A stretch of DNA of 64,000 nt from Chytriomyces cf. hyalinus JEL632 (GCA_025435555.1 JAIWWG010000048.1:205680-269679); one strand, 5' to 3'. Numbered from the stretch's first letter, positions 9,664 through 21,251 are shown. Program-made: numbers and translations. Notes: generated by a model not told the origin, from the letters alone.

Positions 9664-11437
9664 TCAAAAGGTTAAACAAAGAAAAAAGAAAACATGAAAA
9701 TGGGCCGCCGGCACAATCCCAACTGCTGAAGAAGTGGTACCGCCGTCGCTTTGCGCGTTAAAAGAGTCGGACGGAATCACGGAAGCCGCCATCGCAGGCT
9801 GTTGACGCTGCACAGCTGACGCTACCACCTTGTTTGTTGTTTTGCTGCTATTGCTGCTGCTACTTGTTTTTTGTCCCGGTAGAGGAGCAAGTCCCGCGGC
9901 TTCGGATACAGTTTCAGAAAAAACGTTCGAAATCGGTGTGCCTGCGGTTGCTGAAAACACGTTTGAAGGGGAAACACTTGAAATGGACTCTTCAGTCTCA
10001 GATGTCGTTGGTAGCAAGTCGGCTGATGGCTCTTCTGTAGTTGTCGTGGTTGTACTGGTAGTTGTGGTAGTTGTAGTGCTTGTAGTGCTGGTTGTAGTTG
10101 TAGTTGTAGTTGTTGGAGACAGGATCATTGCACGTGGGCTTGTTTTGGCCACCCTTGTTGTGGTGGTTCTAGTTGTTGTAGTCGTTTTTGTGGTTTTTGT
10201 GGTTCTCGTTGTCGTTGTTTTTGTTGTTTTAGTTGAAGTTGTTGTTGTGCTCAGAACGGCAGCTTTGACTGCACTAGTTTTAACTGGGATGCCAGCCGGA
10301 TTTACTTTTGTCATTGTCGTTGTTGTTGTTTTTCTCGTGGTTGTTGTCGTGGTTGTTTTCTTTGTGGAAGTGCTTGTTGCGGTTGTGGTTGATTTGGCAG
10401 TGGATGGTTCAGAATCCATGTCTGCGGTACTTGTGAACTCCAGCGTGAAGGACGGAAATGCGGGGGAAGTGACGAGACTAAAAGCCAGTGTAGAGTTCAA
10501 CTTAGTTTCGGGAGGCTCCAAAGTGGTTTCGGCAGCTGAAGCCGTCGTCGTTGGTGGGAGTGTGATGGTGGTGGTGGTCGCAGTAGGAATCCCTTTGGAC
10601 AACACGCACTTTCCTTCGCTGTTGGACCATATTCTCTGGACTGTCAAAATTGTGCCGTTGTAAGTCTTGACCTTGCCGTACATGCCGTTGCATCTATTTT
10701 GTCAAGAATCAATATTCTCCTTCAAAAAAAAACACAAAAATCATTAAATTCAAATACCAAAAAACTCACACATCTGCAACTTCCAAATTCCCCGTAGCAG
10801 TACTCGAAGCCCACCCGCCATACGGTACCGGATCCGTCAAACTCTCCGCCAACTCATGCGCCGAAATCCCAAACACATCGCACCCACCACAACCCCCACT
10901 CTGATCCATCACAACTCCATACACGAGCGGAAACCAGTTCACCGTCTTACTCCACCCACTAATCCAATGCGCTGTGTGGAACCCGCACCAGTTTACACAT
11001 CCTTTACCCACCTGGTTCGTCACGTTGATGCCTGGTGCGATATGGACGGGGTAATACGTGTTTTCGTTTGGTTGGATGTCTCCAGATGCAATCAAGCTTT
11101 TTAAAAGTGGTTGCAAGTCTTTGAGGTTGTCGATGCTGGGTTGTGTTGCGTTGATGTATACGGGAGTGCCGAGCTGCATGGATGTGATGTTGTACTGGGC
11201 CATGACTTCGAACCAAGGCGTGTTTCCAACTGATGCGTAAAAGCTGAGGATTTCTGGGACGCGTTTAACGGGGCCGTAGAAAATGGGGTGTACGGTTGCT
11301 GTTTTTGGTGTGGGGGGGAAAGTTTGTGACGGGGAGGGGGGTTTTCAGACTTTGTTTCAGTTACATAGATCATGAGGAGTACCGTTTGTGAGCAGACGGG
11401 CCCAGGTTCCGCCGCTATAGACCATTGCTGCAGCCAT
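9664..11437 (-). CDS. EXORDIUM/PHI-1-like protein with Thr-rich C-terminal tail
   Basis: Three exons on the minus strand: 11383-11437, 10770-11298, 9664-10693 (537 residues). Residues about 5-230 match the phosphate-induced/EXORDIUM family: YSGG...TVHPIFYGP at the start, a Cys-rich CVNWCGFH segment, SGGCGGCDVFGISAHELAES, LTDP..GGW and LEVADVCNGMYG. The EXO hallmark is VIAHELAELATNP followed by EIADLC. The remaining 300 residues are Thr/Ser-rich with Thr runs, typical of heavily O-glycosylated fungal wall or secreted proteins. No signal peptide is seen at this ATG, so an upstream exon may be missing. The second domain half looks like a catalytically uncharacterised His-Glu motif. Likely extracellular. 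Confidence 0.78.
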
Positions 11438-11657
11438 ACTATTTAAGAGTGAGCGTGTTGAGGATGGATCGCTGCAGTGCTGTTCTTTTGGGAGCAAAAG
11501 GTAAATCTCAATTACATAATTCCAAACGCGACCAAACTCTTGGCAACTCCCGATTCAATAAGAAATATGTTTGGTTTATACATGCACTTATCCACAGCTC
11601 AAACTTCAAAATGATGATAATAAATACGTGTGTGGTGCCAAAATTCGATTCCGTGTG

Positions 11658-12059
11658 TCACTTTGCTCCTCCAACCCGCTTCTCAACCCTTTGCACAAGT
11701 CCACGGCTCCAGAACCCAACCGTGATCGAAACCATCCACCAAACTACCACGATCAGCGTCTTGGCGGTGTCGTACAACCGCCGTAGCATGGACTGTGGGG
11801 CTGTACACACCTGCCATGGCTCCACATAGCAGTAGTCCATGGATCGGAACAGGGGTATTGCGGATGGTCGCGTGAAGTGGGCTGCTGAGACGGCAAAGGG
11901 AGGCACGGCGGATTCAAAGCCATCAAACGGGTTTGATGCTGTGACGAGACGTAGGACGTCGATGGATGGTGGTATATCCCGTGCAAACACGGACGAGGCA
12001 CAGAGGGCAAGAAGGAGGAGGAGCAAGGGAATGCTGTGTCTGAGGGAGGCAGTTGTCAT
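11658..12059 (-). CDS. Small secreted or membrane protein, unknown
   Basis: A single-exon 133-residue protein. I start at the Met that begins a classical signal peptide (MTTASLRHSIPLLLLLLALC, then ASSVFA), skipping an in-frame upstream Met. The mature part contains two Cys and a C-terminal hydrophobic segment (LIVVVWWMVSITVGFWS) that could be a membrane anchor, followed by a basic tail. No family is recognised. It lies between the EXORDIUM-like gene and ERCC8, on the same strand as both. Confidence 0.55.
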   Translation of the reverse strand: MTTASLRHSIPLLLLLLALCASSVFARDIPPSIDVLRLVTASNPFDGFESAVPPFAVSAAHFTRPSAIPLFRSMDYCYVEPWQVCTAPQSMLRRLYDTAKTLIVVVWWMVSITVGFWSRGLVQRVEKRVGGAK

Positions 12060-12227
12060 CTTTTGCTGCGCAATTTTTTGATGGCCAAGCATGTTGGAAA
12101 ATTCAAGGTTTTCTATGTGGGGCAAGAAACCCTGTTTTTATTTTCTGTCAAGATTTATCATTGTCACTCCAACTGTCTTCGAGAGCCTGTTTTTATGACA
12201 GCAGTGTCAAGGATTTGAATTTCAGTG

Positions 12228-13843
12228 CTAGCTGGCGATGATGTCATGTACCGATCCACTACTTACCGACACATTCCGCGCGCTCTCGTCCGCCTCAGAC
12301 GACTCTTTCATATACATGGGCGACCACTGCAGGATTTCTCCGTCAAATCCACCAGAATACAGTTGCTGAAAAACAGATCAAAGACACCCATCAGTACTCC
12401 GTCAAAAAAATAGTGACCAAAAGACACAAAAAAATACCTGAGAATTTTGCCGTAAAGCTGCACACGCATTTCGACCAAAGTGGCCCCTCAACAGGCTAAC
12501 AATCTCCCCCGAGTGAATATCAAACATCCCAATCCCTCGCAGTCCATAACCAACAGACGGAATCACAACAACCTCCTGCCCAACTTGACTGCTCCCGAGT
12601 TCCGGAATCACAGGAATAATGCAGTTTAAATCTGTTCCGAAATTTGTATTCGGAATCTCATGTGTCGCGACATGTTTGGCGCCAGCACTGCCGCCCAGTT
12701 CCAGTTCCCAGACATCAAACGTTCCAATCAAGTTGACGGAAACCAAGTGTGTTGAAAAATGAGTGTATGCAAGGCCCAAGATGACGTCTGAGAATTTTGC
12801 GAGCGTTGATGCGGATTTTTTAAACTGTGGCGCAGCAGATTTCCCCTTTTTTGAAGAGGTGTCAGCGGCGGGCGCAGCAACAACTGGCGCTGGTTTTCGA
12901 AGGCATGCGAGGGTTGAATTTGACTTTCGAATGTCCCATATCCGGATTGTATTGTCCTTACTGGATATAACAGGTTAAGGAACAGGAGACTAACAAGCAA
13001 AAACCGCACGATGGAAAGGTGGGGAATTTGTGCACATACCTCGATGTCGCAAGCTCGAATTCGTTCGTTTTCGACCAGCAGATCCCAGACACGGGCCCGT
13101 TGTGGCCTTGCAGCATTTGCACATGATCCCCGGTTTTCAAATCACACAGCCGCACATAGCTCGATTCTGTCCCTGCTGCAATTAGCGCAGCCGTGGATGC
13201 GATCGAACTCATGCAGTGTATGTACACCTTCTCTCTCATGTTGAACGTGCAGGCGGACTGGGGGGACAATGTTGTGTTATAAGGCGTATAAAACAAAGGA
13301 TAAGGATATAAAAGAAGCCACACTTGCATGCAATTTGTATCCCAGACGCGTATCGTTTTGTCGGTTGAGGAAGTTGTGAACATGCCCGTATCGTTTGGGT
13401 ACCAGTTTACACCTGTGATGCTGAACTTGTGCCCGCCGTTTCTATGCAGCGATTGAGAGTATTTCGAGTAAGTGCTGGTGGATACGGAGAGAGATATGGA
13501 CAAATAATGAAAGCACAAGTACTTGTCTGCAGAGGCAATCACTTTCGCGCGTCCGTTTTTATGCGGATTGTCCAAGTCAAAGACATTGATCCTGGCATCC
13601 GAACCAGCAGCAATGAGGCTGTGATGGAAGAGATAAGAGTGTGCAGTTAAATATCCGTATGCTATGTTGCACGCTGTGCCAGTGAGTGAGTACAAACAAT
13701 GCTCCGGTGCCGTCGATGCAGATGGAAGTGACTGCCGCACTGAAGGCACGCTCAACTTGCATGTTCGCGTCGAGAGAGAGAGAGCGCCACCGCTGGTTGA
13801 GACGGCGCTCGCGCTCGGTCTTGGCCAGCATTTTAGGAAACAT
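12228..13843 (-). CDS. ERCC8: ERCC8/CSA WD40 protein (transcription-coupled repair)
   Basis: Six exons: 13698-13843, 13523-13618, 13324-13441, 13040-13257, 12438-12960, 12228-12365 (412 residues; human CSA has 396). The WD40 propeller follows CSA closely: GSDARINVFDLDN, VNWYPNDTGMFTTSSTDKTI (CSA has a near-identical WYPHDTGMFTSSSFDKT), CDLKTGDHVQMLQGH, NTIRIWDIRKS, and a final YSGGFDGEILQWSP. CSA is the substrate receptor of a CUL4-DDB1 ubiquitin ligase acting on stalled RNA polymerase II. An earlier in-frame start at 13912 is possible. Head-to-head with the double-zinc-cluster/C2H2 gene at 14258. Confidence 0.92.
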
Positions 13844-14257
13844 TTCTATAAAATTGTCTTGCCACTTTGCACTCACTCTTCCCTGTTTACAGCGGCATGC
13901 ACACTTGCTCAACAGTGCTTAACACGAAAGGGAAATGATGAAATGGCGTCTCAAGCACGGTCCAGATCAACAGCATCAACTTCTTCCAACAACCACTTTA
14001 AACTTGTTAAGTCACGCCGGACACCGGCGCTCTTGGTGCTGCCAGCACCAGCAACCCCGCGTCGCAGTTACGTAGAGGCCCAGCAAGAGCACCGTTAGAG
14101 CGAGGTCCAAGTAACGGTAAATAAATAAAGGAAAAAAGAAAAAAGAAAACAAAGTGAAAAAAAGAGAAAAAAACAAATCTGAAAAGTTTTGTTTCAGAAT
14201 TTGTCGCCGTTTCGCAAGCAACAACGTCCGCAAAAAAGAGCCAACCGCAACACTGGA

Positions 14258-15988
14258 ATGCAAGCAACACATTCGCTGTCCGCCGAGTACGGAAGTAGCT
14301 CAGACCAGGAGCGGGAGGCCGTCGAGGCCATGCTCAACTTCCACCGCAGCTCACAGTCCCCGCCTCATCGCAGCAGTCAAGGGGACCCCAGCCATGCCAA
14401 GGACGACATCCCGAGAGCAGTCCCAACATCAGCGGAGATGTCTCTGGGAGCAGATATGTCGGCTGAGCCCGATCGGTTCCTCGACGGAATCGCTTTAGGC
14501 TCGCTCAAGCGGCTGCGTCCATGCGACTCGTGCCGGGCCATGAGAAAACGGTGCGACTATGAGTCTGGCGAAAACTGCACTCGCTGCACTGAGCGGGGCG
14601 AAACTTGTGCGTACACTGACGAGATGCGCAAGAAGCCGTGCGTTTCTTTTTCGATGGGTGGCACAGCCGAAATGTCTGGAGTCTACGACATTCCTGCGGC
14701 CGCAGTCCCGGACGTGAGAGCACTTTCAGACTCTCCGTACATGCAGCAAGCCATCCTGGCGTCTCTCGACGAGTCTCCGCGTATTGCAAAGACTCGCAGG
14801 CATGCTGCGTGCACGGCCTGCCACACCAAAAAGATTAAGTGCGACATGCTTAAGCCGTCATGTACGGGATGCTACGAAAGATCCAAAGTCTGTGTCTACC
14901 CGATTCCTCCGCAAAATAGCGAGGCCGAACCTCGGAAAACTCACTTTCCCCTTCCGAAAAGCACTTTTTTCTCGCCCATCATCCCCTCTCAGCCGATACC
15001 ATCCGAAACTGCAACTATTGCCAAACTAGAAGTGCCGGGACAATCTTTAGCCTCGATCAATCCTTCCTCTTCTGTGGCGCTTCGACATCCTTCACTGGGA
15101 CCGGATTCTGGGGACGAATCTATTCATTCAGTAGACAATGGATACTATTCAACCGATTCAGCTGCTTCAAGGTTAAATCAACTTTTGCAAGAGCAATCAC
15201 AAATTGACAATTCTTCAGCAATTTCATCAGCCGCACTCGCCATCGAAAACTTATCGAAACCCCAGCGTACCCCTTTCCCCGCAGTGTCCTCGTCCCCTGT
15301 TGTATTCGATCACCACCTCTCAAATACAAGTGGTGCGCATAGGCCAATATCCGCATCACAAAAGTCCACCAACCAATTCCCACTTTTCAACCCATCCTAC
15401 TTTGAACGCGACCCCAATTTTATTTCCCGCTTCAAATCAAAAAAGCAAATTAAGCAAGCAGCCATTACCGCCGCTGCGCTGGCATCAAATCCAGGCACAC
15501 TGTCTCTTGCAGATATTGTCCTCGACAAACTACCGCGTGTTAAACCGGGCATTCAAAAACGAATCAAGTGCGGAAAATTATGGATCTTGGACCCGGAGAC
15601 GGCAGAAAAGGTGTATTTTTGCCCAATTTGTCGCAAAGATTATACAACAGCAAATGGATTGAAGGTGACTTTTCCAAGATTTTATTTCTGAATCCTTACC
15701 AGACTGCTGATCAAGTTTTTATTTTGATCTCAGTATCACTTGAGCTTACATACAGATTTTCACAACATGCCACCTGGCTATTACTGGAGTAAAGAATCGG
15801 CCACCGAAGATTTGACCAAAGTGTTTCAATGCACCGTAGAGCCATGTCGAAAAGCATACAGCACCCTCGCAGGGCTCAAGTATCACATGGGAAAAGGAAA
15901 ACATGGATCTGCTGAGGGTAAGCAAAGTGGGGATGAGGCGGGAGCAAGTAGTTCGGAAGATGATGAGGACTTGAATCCGGATGAATGA
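14258..15988 (+). CDS. Double Zn2Cys6 factor with C-terminal Sfp1-like split C2H2 fingers
   Basis: Two exons (14258-15664, 15734-15988), 553 residues. Zinc cluster 1 is at about 89-117 (CDSCRAMRKRC) and cluster 2 at about 185-212 (CTACHTKKIKCDMLKPSC). A long Ser/Pro-rich region follows. The C-terminus has two C2H2 fingers created by splicing: CPICRKDYTTANGLK joined to YHLSLHTDFH, and CTVEPCRKAYSTLAGLKYHM...H. The repeated GLKYH motif and the Cys-x4-Cys second finger are typical of Sfp1/JAZF1-type proteins. An acidic tail follows. An upstream exon from ATG 13943 (donor near 14072, acceptor 14196) would splice in phase and add about 60 residues; I cannot decide between the starts. Presumed nuclear DNA-binding regulator. 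Confidence 0.85.
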
Positions 15989-16511
15989 AAAAACACTTAT
16001 TTTTATATCCTTGAGATTTTTGCAGCGCCAGGTTTTGCGTTTGACGGGGAGCCCAAATGTTTTTTTTTGGTTGGTTGGTTAAGGGGGGGGGAGGAGGTCA
16101 TTCCTTTCCCTAGTTTTTGGACACCTTTTTCTTGTATTGTTTTTTCCCCTTCAGTTTTTATATATTTTTTTTGCAGTTTCCCTTTTCACCAAGCGCTTTT
16201 ATTTCTGATTTACTTCTTCTGACCAGATTCAATGGCTGTAAATATTTTTAGTCGCGGTTCATTTTCTCAAATCTCTCCTTCCAAAATAAAGTAACCTTTT
16301 TGTCGCTGCAAAGGGGTGCCAAATCAGAAAAGATTGCGCCAAGTGCATCATCATCTGGGTAATAAAACACCACCTCGATTTTCCAAGCAAACGCGTTTTC
16401 AACCACGGGAACCTATTTCAGACCAGGTTCACAAACGAAGAAGTGCTAATCCTGCATACATATCCATATTTATCCATCTGACCAGGATGGGGCAATCAAA
16501 AATATAAGAAA
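15989..16511. other. Intergenic, convergent 3' ends
   Basis: T-rich and G-rich runs between the stop of the zinc-finger gene and the stop of the minus-strand nucleoporin. No ORF or RNA gene is supported. Confidence 0.5.
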
Positions 16512-19373
16512 TCACTCCTTTTTCAAAAGCGTGTCAACCTCCTTCACCATCTTCTCCCCTTGACTCCCGTCCTTTACACGAATCAAATACTTGCTCAACG
16601 CACCACCATCACCGACACCCATAAATCCAACAGCTTTTCCCCCAGAATTCGGCTCCACCTTCATATTCATGCCCTCAAAGATTTGCAAATTCAGCAAAAC
16701 ACGTCCACTTCCATCCGCCCGCAAAATAAGACGCGTCTTGCCCGTGTCCGGATGAGTGTTGAGTTTCAATAAACCCAACCCCACGTCGTCCCATTTTCCT
16801 TTGCGCAAGACGTACGCCTTACAGCGCACTTCATGCACAGTGCGTTCTTGTTCTTCGCCAGCACCGCGCATAAGTTTGGCAGAGTCAATTTGCTCGTCTT
16901 TGGGTGCGTCTTCATCGTCATCTTCGTTCGTGTTTTGGCTGTCGGTACCTTGTGACGCAGGAGCATTCAGCGCCCCGAACCCTCCGAAAGAACTAGTTGT
17001 CGTCGGTTGAGGCACGCTTCCAAATCCACCAAACTTGGCGGGTGCGTCAGATGAAACTGAACTGAACGAGAAACCAGAGTTGGCAGACGCAAAGGAAAAT
17101 TTGGATGGTGCAGGTGCTGACGATTCGGAAAGCCCTGAGTCCGTTTTGGTTGGAAGAGCTGCTGGTGCCGCACCAAATGAAAATTTTCCCGGTGCGTTGG
17201 TGTCCGATGAACCAAATGCTGGCGCCGCGGTAAACGAAAACGTTTTTGGCTCACCAGATGGATCAGCTGTTGCCGCAGATTTGGCAAACGAGAAACCGCC
17301 ACTACCAGCGTTTGAAAATCCCGTAGGTGCAGGGGACGCTGCTGCCCCAAAAAGACTGGCAGGAGCTGCTGACGATTTCGTCCCAGGTTTATCAGCCTCG
17401 CAGGCAGCGCATTTAAGTTTCTCGTTGGGGTTTGTAATCATGCACACATCGCAGATCCATTGCTGTTTGGGAGCAGCACTCAATGGTGCACTGGTGGACA
17501 CCTTTGGTTTTGGCTTATCAGCCTCGCAGGCGGCACATTTAAGTTTCTCGTCGGGGTTTGTGATCATACAGACATCGCACGTCCATTGCGGGCCAGATAC
17601 GGCAGGCTTTCGTGCTCTTGGCTTGGGTTTATCCGCCTCGCATGCAGCGCATTTCAACTTTTCGTCTGGATTCGTGATCATACACACGTCGCATGTCCAT
17701 TTAGGCCCGTTGGAAACTGCTGCCAATTCAGGTTTGGGTGCTTCGGCTGCCTTTGGAGCAAACGAAAATCCTCCTGGCTGTGGTGTATTCGACGCGGCTC
17801 CAAATGAAAATCCGCCACCTGAGAGAAGGGAAAGATTACGTGAGACTTGCTCATGATCATACAAGAAAAATGCACAAACTTGCAGCTGGCGCGGCTTTTG
17901 AATTAAACGAGAAACCAGAGGATGCAGCAGAGGCGTCTGTGGCAGGATTTTCGGACATGGTAAAAGTTGGAACTGCTTTTTTCGATGTGGCGCCTGCAAA
18001 CGAAAAGCCGACACCCTTGACAGTGGGTCTGGGAGTTGCTGCTTCACCAAAGCTGAACCCGCTGCCACCACCACCACCACCAAATGAGAACGCTGATGCT
18101 GGAGCATTTGCCGGTGCTGGTGCTGTTCCAGCCGAGCTCGAATTGAAACTGAATCCACCCGCTGGCGACGGGGATGAGGCAGGTTCTTTCAAAGCTGAAA
18201 AGGAAAATCCTCCAGCCGCAGGCGTGACAGGCTTCGATCCGGGCTTATCAGCTTCGCATGCCGCGCATTTTGCGCTTTCAGCGTCATTTTGAATGAGGCA
18301 GGTCCCGCAGGTCCATTTCGATGCCTGACTGACACTTGACGCAAACGGCGATGCTTTTGCGGGGGTAGACGGTGCATCAGCAGAAGCAGCCTTGAAACTA
18401 AATCCACCAGCTGGAGATGCGGCATCATTAGAAGCGGATTTGAAGCTAAATCCACCGGCTGGCGAGGCTGAGGGAGAAGCATCCTTCAACGCGGAGAAAG
18501 AGAATCCTCCAGGTGCCGAAGGGGTAGTTTTAGCACCTGGCTTATCCGCTTCACATGCTGCACACTTGAATTTATCGGCGTCATTCTGAATCAAGCATGT
18601 TTCACAGGTCCACTTCGAAGCAGTTGAAACAGATGCACTTTTAGCCGGAACTGAAGAAGCGGCAGACGTTTGAACGTTTCCTTTGTTCCCTTCTTTTAAA
18701 GCCCGCACTGCGTCCTTTGATGTCTCCATGATACGCGCGTGGTGCTCGCGGTATCTTTCGAGACAACCGGACAAATCCGCAAAAGGGTCACTGGCCAGAC
18801 GTTCATTGACATGCGCTTTAAAGCTTTCGTTCAATCCGCGAAGAGATGTAGCAAAAGACAAGACTTCTTTTGACGGAGTTGGAGCAGGTGCTGCAGAGAA
18901 AAAACCCGGTTTCGGAGTGTTTTCAGGCTCTTGTTGGACGGGTTTTTGGACGGGTAATGGTGAAAACGAAAAATTCGAAAAGGGCGCGTTTGAAGGAGCC
19001 ACGGCTGGAGTGGAAGAGACCGGGCCAAACGAGGACGACGCGGATGGCTTGGGCGTGAACGAGAAGTTGGAAAAGGCGCCGCCTTGCATGGGCAGGGACG
19101 GGGCGCCGGCGGGGAGAGTTCTCCCCTGAGGGTAAAGCAAAATAGAAAGATATGGTTACTGTTTATTCAACGGCATGAGAAGGATGCATTGGGAGTGTGT
19201 TGTTGGGAAGTGGGCGAGGCACAAACCCGCTTCAGCGGAGCAATGATTCTCCTTTGCAGCGTTTCCTCGTCCGCTCTGCTGAATTCGCCACTTGGTTCAA
19301 CGGTGTTGTCATCCTCACCACCGCGCGAATCGTCCTTCGTGAGTTGCGATGTTGCTCGTCTCTTGCTCGACAT
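16512..19373 (-). CDS. NUP50: FG nucleoporin with five RanBP2-type zinc fingers and RanBD (Nup50/Nup153-like)
   Basis: Three exons: 19227-19373, 17880-19125, 16512-17818 (899 residues). The N-terminus MSSKRRATSQLTKDD resembles the Nup50/Nup2 importin-binding start. A conserved Nup50 helix follows (LNESFKAHVNERL ... DPFADLSGCLERYREHH). The middle holds many GGFSF/FSF FG repeats and five RanBP2-type zinc fingers of form W-x-C-x2-C-x3-N-x6-C-x2-C, in two groups (2 + 3). The C-terminus from about 790 is a Ran-binding domain (RCKAYVLRKGKWDDVGLGLL ... RLILRADGSGRVLLN). Nup50/Nup2 normally lack zinc fingers, and Nup153 has fingers but no RanBD. It should act at the nuclear basket in Ran-dependent transport. 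Confidence 0.9.
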
Positions 19374-19487
19374 TTTTATTTTTTAAATTTCCGTCCGTTT
19401 TTCTTCTTTTCCTTCAGCACTTGTCCAGGCGAGGTCACGCAATGAGTTAGCCTGTCTCATATCAGATTCTACAGCAAAATACCAGCT

Positions 19488-20551
19488 TTATTCAGCGCGC
19501 TGTGCAATTTCGATCGAACAAATGTTTGCAAGCATTGCTGAATGCTGCCGCGACACAGCTCCAGAAGGACCACCGCCACCCTGATGGCTCGATTTCCCGC
19601 TCGTTTGAGTGCGTCTCGGCGTGGTCTTTCCTGGCGCTAGCATCGATCCAGTTCCAAGCAAAGTGTCTTTTGACGCTGATTTTTCTTTGGTTTCTTTGAA
19701 ACGCACTTTGTATTCACGAAGTAATTCGTCAGCCTGTGCAAGGTCAAATACATTAACATAAACTACCCGTCATCACGCAGTCTCAAACCTTGCTTGCTGG
19801 CACGTTCGAAGTTCGGATCATGTTGGCAGCTGTTGGGATGGCAAAGTGCGGGATCGAAGTGTCCAGCGCCCTCTTTTCTGGCCTGTGGATGACAGGAATC
19901 GCTCTGGTCACGCGAAGAACATATGCGGGTGGTATGAAACAGCAGTGCAGGTTAAGAACCGGGTAATGCACAGTCAAATTTGCCAAACCTTCGATTGGTC
20001 AGGAGCATGTGAATGTTTTCAATGAAAAGCACGGCAGCATCTGGCTGGCAGTTCATCACCTTTTTTTATAAAGAAACGTTGTCAGACATGGATTTCATCG
20101 ATCAGGTTCAATTTCTCAACTGCGTCCATCGCTTCTTCAGGAATGTTGATGTCGTTTCTCTTAAAGACTTGGATATTTGAAAACCCCTTTCAGCATATTT
20201 GAAACACGCGTAGTCACACAATCTCAAGCGCTTACATTTTTGGAGTTGATTCCAGTTGTTTGCTTTCTGTTCGCAGCCAGTTCCTTTATTTTGCAAGTCC
20301 GAGAAAGGTGAGATTTCGTCCCAACAATAACCAGAGACCACGCACCTGAATAGAAGAGATTGATGTTGAGCTGGTTTGGAAAGTAGCGCGAGAAGATTTC
20401 GGCAATGAGGACGCCGTTCGCAAAGTCACTAGTTTGAAGACGTGTCAGATGTAATAACTCCGTCTCTGGAGAAGAGAAAAGGTCACCGCTTCGGGTTCTT
20501 TGCCTGCAGATCCAGACTCTGCAGCCATTTGAGAGTTTCGCGTTGAAGCAT
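19488..20551 (-). CDS. SPATA4: SPATA4-like calponin-homology flagellar protein
   Basis: Seven exons: 20487-20551, 20346-20428, 20236-20283, 20088-20167, 19989-20059, 19789-19882, 19488-19733 (228 residues). The spliced N-terminus reads MLQRETLKWLQSLDL ... RDFANGVLIAEIFSRYFP, then NWNQLQKFFKRNDI and AAVLFIENIHMLLTNRR. This tracks vertebrate SPATA4 and the SPEF1-type CH domain through its whole length. These proteins bind microtubules in cilia and flagella, so the gene points to a zoospore-forming organism. The fourth intron uses a weak GTCTGA donor but is required to keep the family frame. Head-to-head with ADE8, only 67 bases apart. Confidence 0.88.
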
Positions 20552-20618
20552 GTCAATCTCCTTTTTCCCTTGATTTCTTTTTTTTTTTTTTTTTTGTTTT
20601 ATATATTTATCTCGAGAA
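20552..20618. promoter_or_regulatory. Bidirectional 67-bp promoter between SPATA4-like gene and ADE8
   Basis: The two divergent ATGs (20551 minus, 20619 plus) are separated by only 67 bases. The gap contains a T-run (about 20578-20595) and a TATATATTTAT-like stretch (20600-20609). Any core promoter for both genes must lie here or inside the coding regions. Confidence 0.6.
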
Positions 20619-21251
20619 ATGGCAGTCAAGAACATTGTTGTCCTCATCAGCGGCAACGGCTCCAACCTGCAAGCGCTTATCGACGCCCAAAACACCCCGG
20701 CCCTCCCAAATATAAAGATCGTTCTCGTAGTCAGCAACCGCGTCTCGGCATTCGGTCTCACACGCGCAACTCAGGCAGGCATCCCAACCTTCTCCATGTC
20801 CCTCAAAGCACACAAAGACGCCGGCAAAACTCGCTCAGAATACGATGTGGACCTGGCAACAGCAATCTTGGCCAGGTTCCAAGAAATTGTCGGCGTGCCT
20901 GCTGCCGTCCCAGATCTAGTCGTCCTCGCCGGATTCATGCATATTGTCTCACCCGAGTTTTTGATGCGGTTTCCTCCTGGAGGGCTTGTCAACTTGCATC
21001 CTGCTTTGCCTGGCGAGTTTGACGGAGCTCATGCGATTGATCGGGCGTTTGCTGCGTTTGGGGAGGGGAAAATTAAGAGGACGGGCGTGATGGTGCATCG
21101 CGTCATTGCAGAAGTGGATCGTGGGGAGGTGCTGTTGACGGAGGAGATTCCTATTCTGCCGACGGATACTTTGAGCACTTTGGAGGATCGGATTCATGCC
21201 ATCGAGCATGGGATTATCGTTCGTGGGGTGAAGCTTGCATTAGGGGTATAG
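20619..21251 (+). CDS. ADE8: Phosphoribosylglycinamide formyltransferase (GART)
   Basis: An intronless 210-residue protein of the usual PurN/Ade8 size. It transfers formyl from 10-formyl-THF to GAR, the third step of purine synthesis, in the cytosol. Visible motifs: VVLISGNGSNLQALID (phosphate loop), LAGFMHIVSPEFLMRFP, the catalytic NLHPALPG...GAHAIDRA (Asn and His of the active site) and HRVIAEVDRGEVLLTEEI with the catalytic Asp. This is a stand-alone fungal-type enzyme, not the trifunctional animal protein. It lacks an intron, unlike most neighbours. Confidence 0.95.
   Translation: MAVKNIVVLISGNGSNLQALIDAQNTPALPNIKIVLVVSNRVSAFGLTRATQAGIPTFSMSLKAHKDAGKTRSEYDVDLATAILARFQEIVGVPAAVPDLVVLAGFMHIVSPEFLMRFPPGGLVNLHPALPGEFDGAHAIDRAFAAFGEGKIKRTGVMVHRVIAEVDRGEVLLTEEIPILPTDTLSTLEDRIHAIEHGIIVRGVKLALGV

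Noticed and set aside
9830-10663. Long Val-rich ORF on the plus strand
   Set aside because: It is the antisense of the Thr codons of the EXORDIUM-like protein's tail; the minus frame carries the domain and splice sites.
17035-18292. Long Ala/Gly/Glu-rich plus-strand ORFs
   Set aside because: Antisense shadows of the FG/zinc-finger repeats of the nucleoporin.
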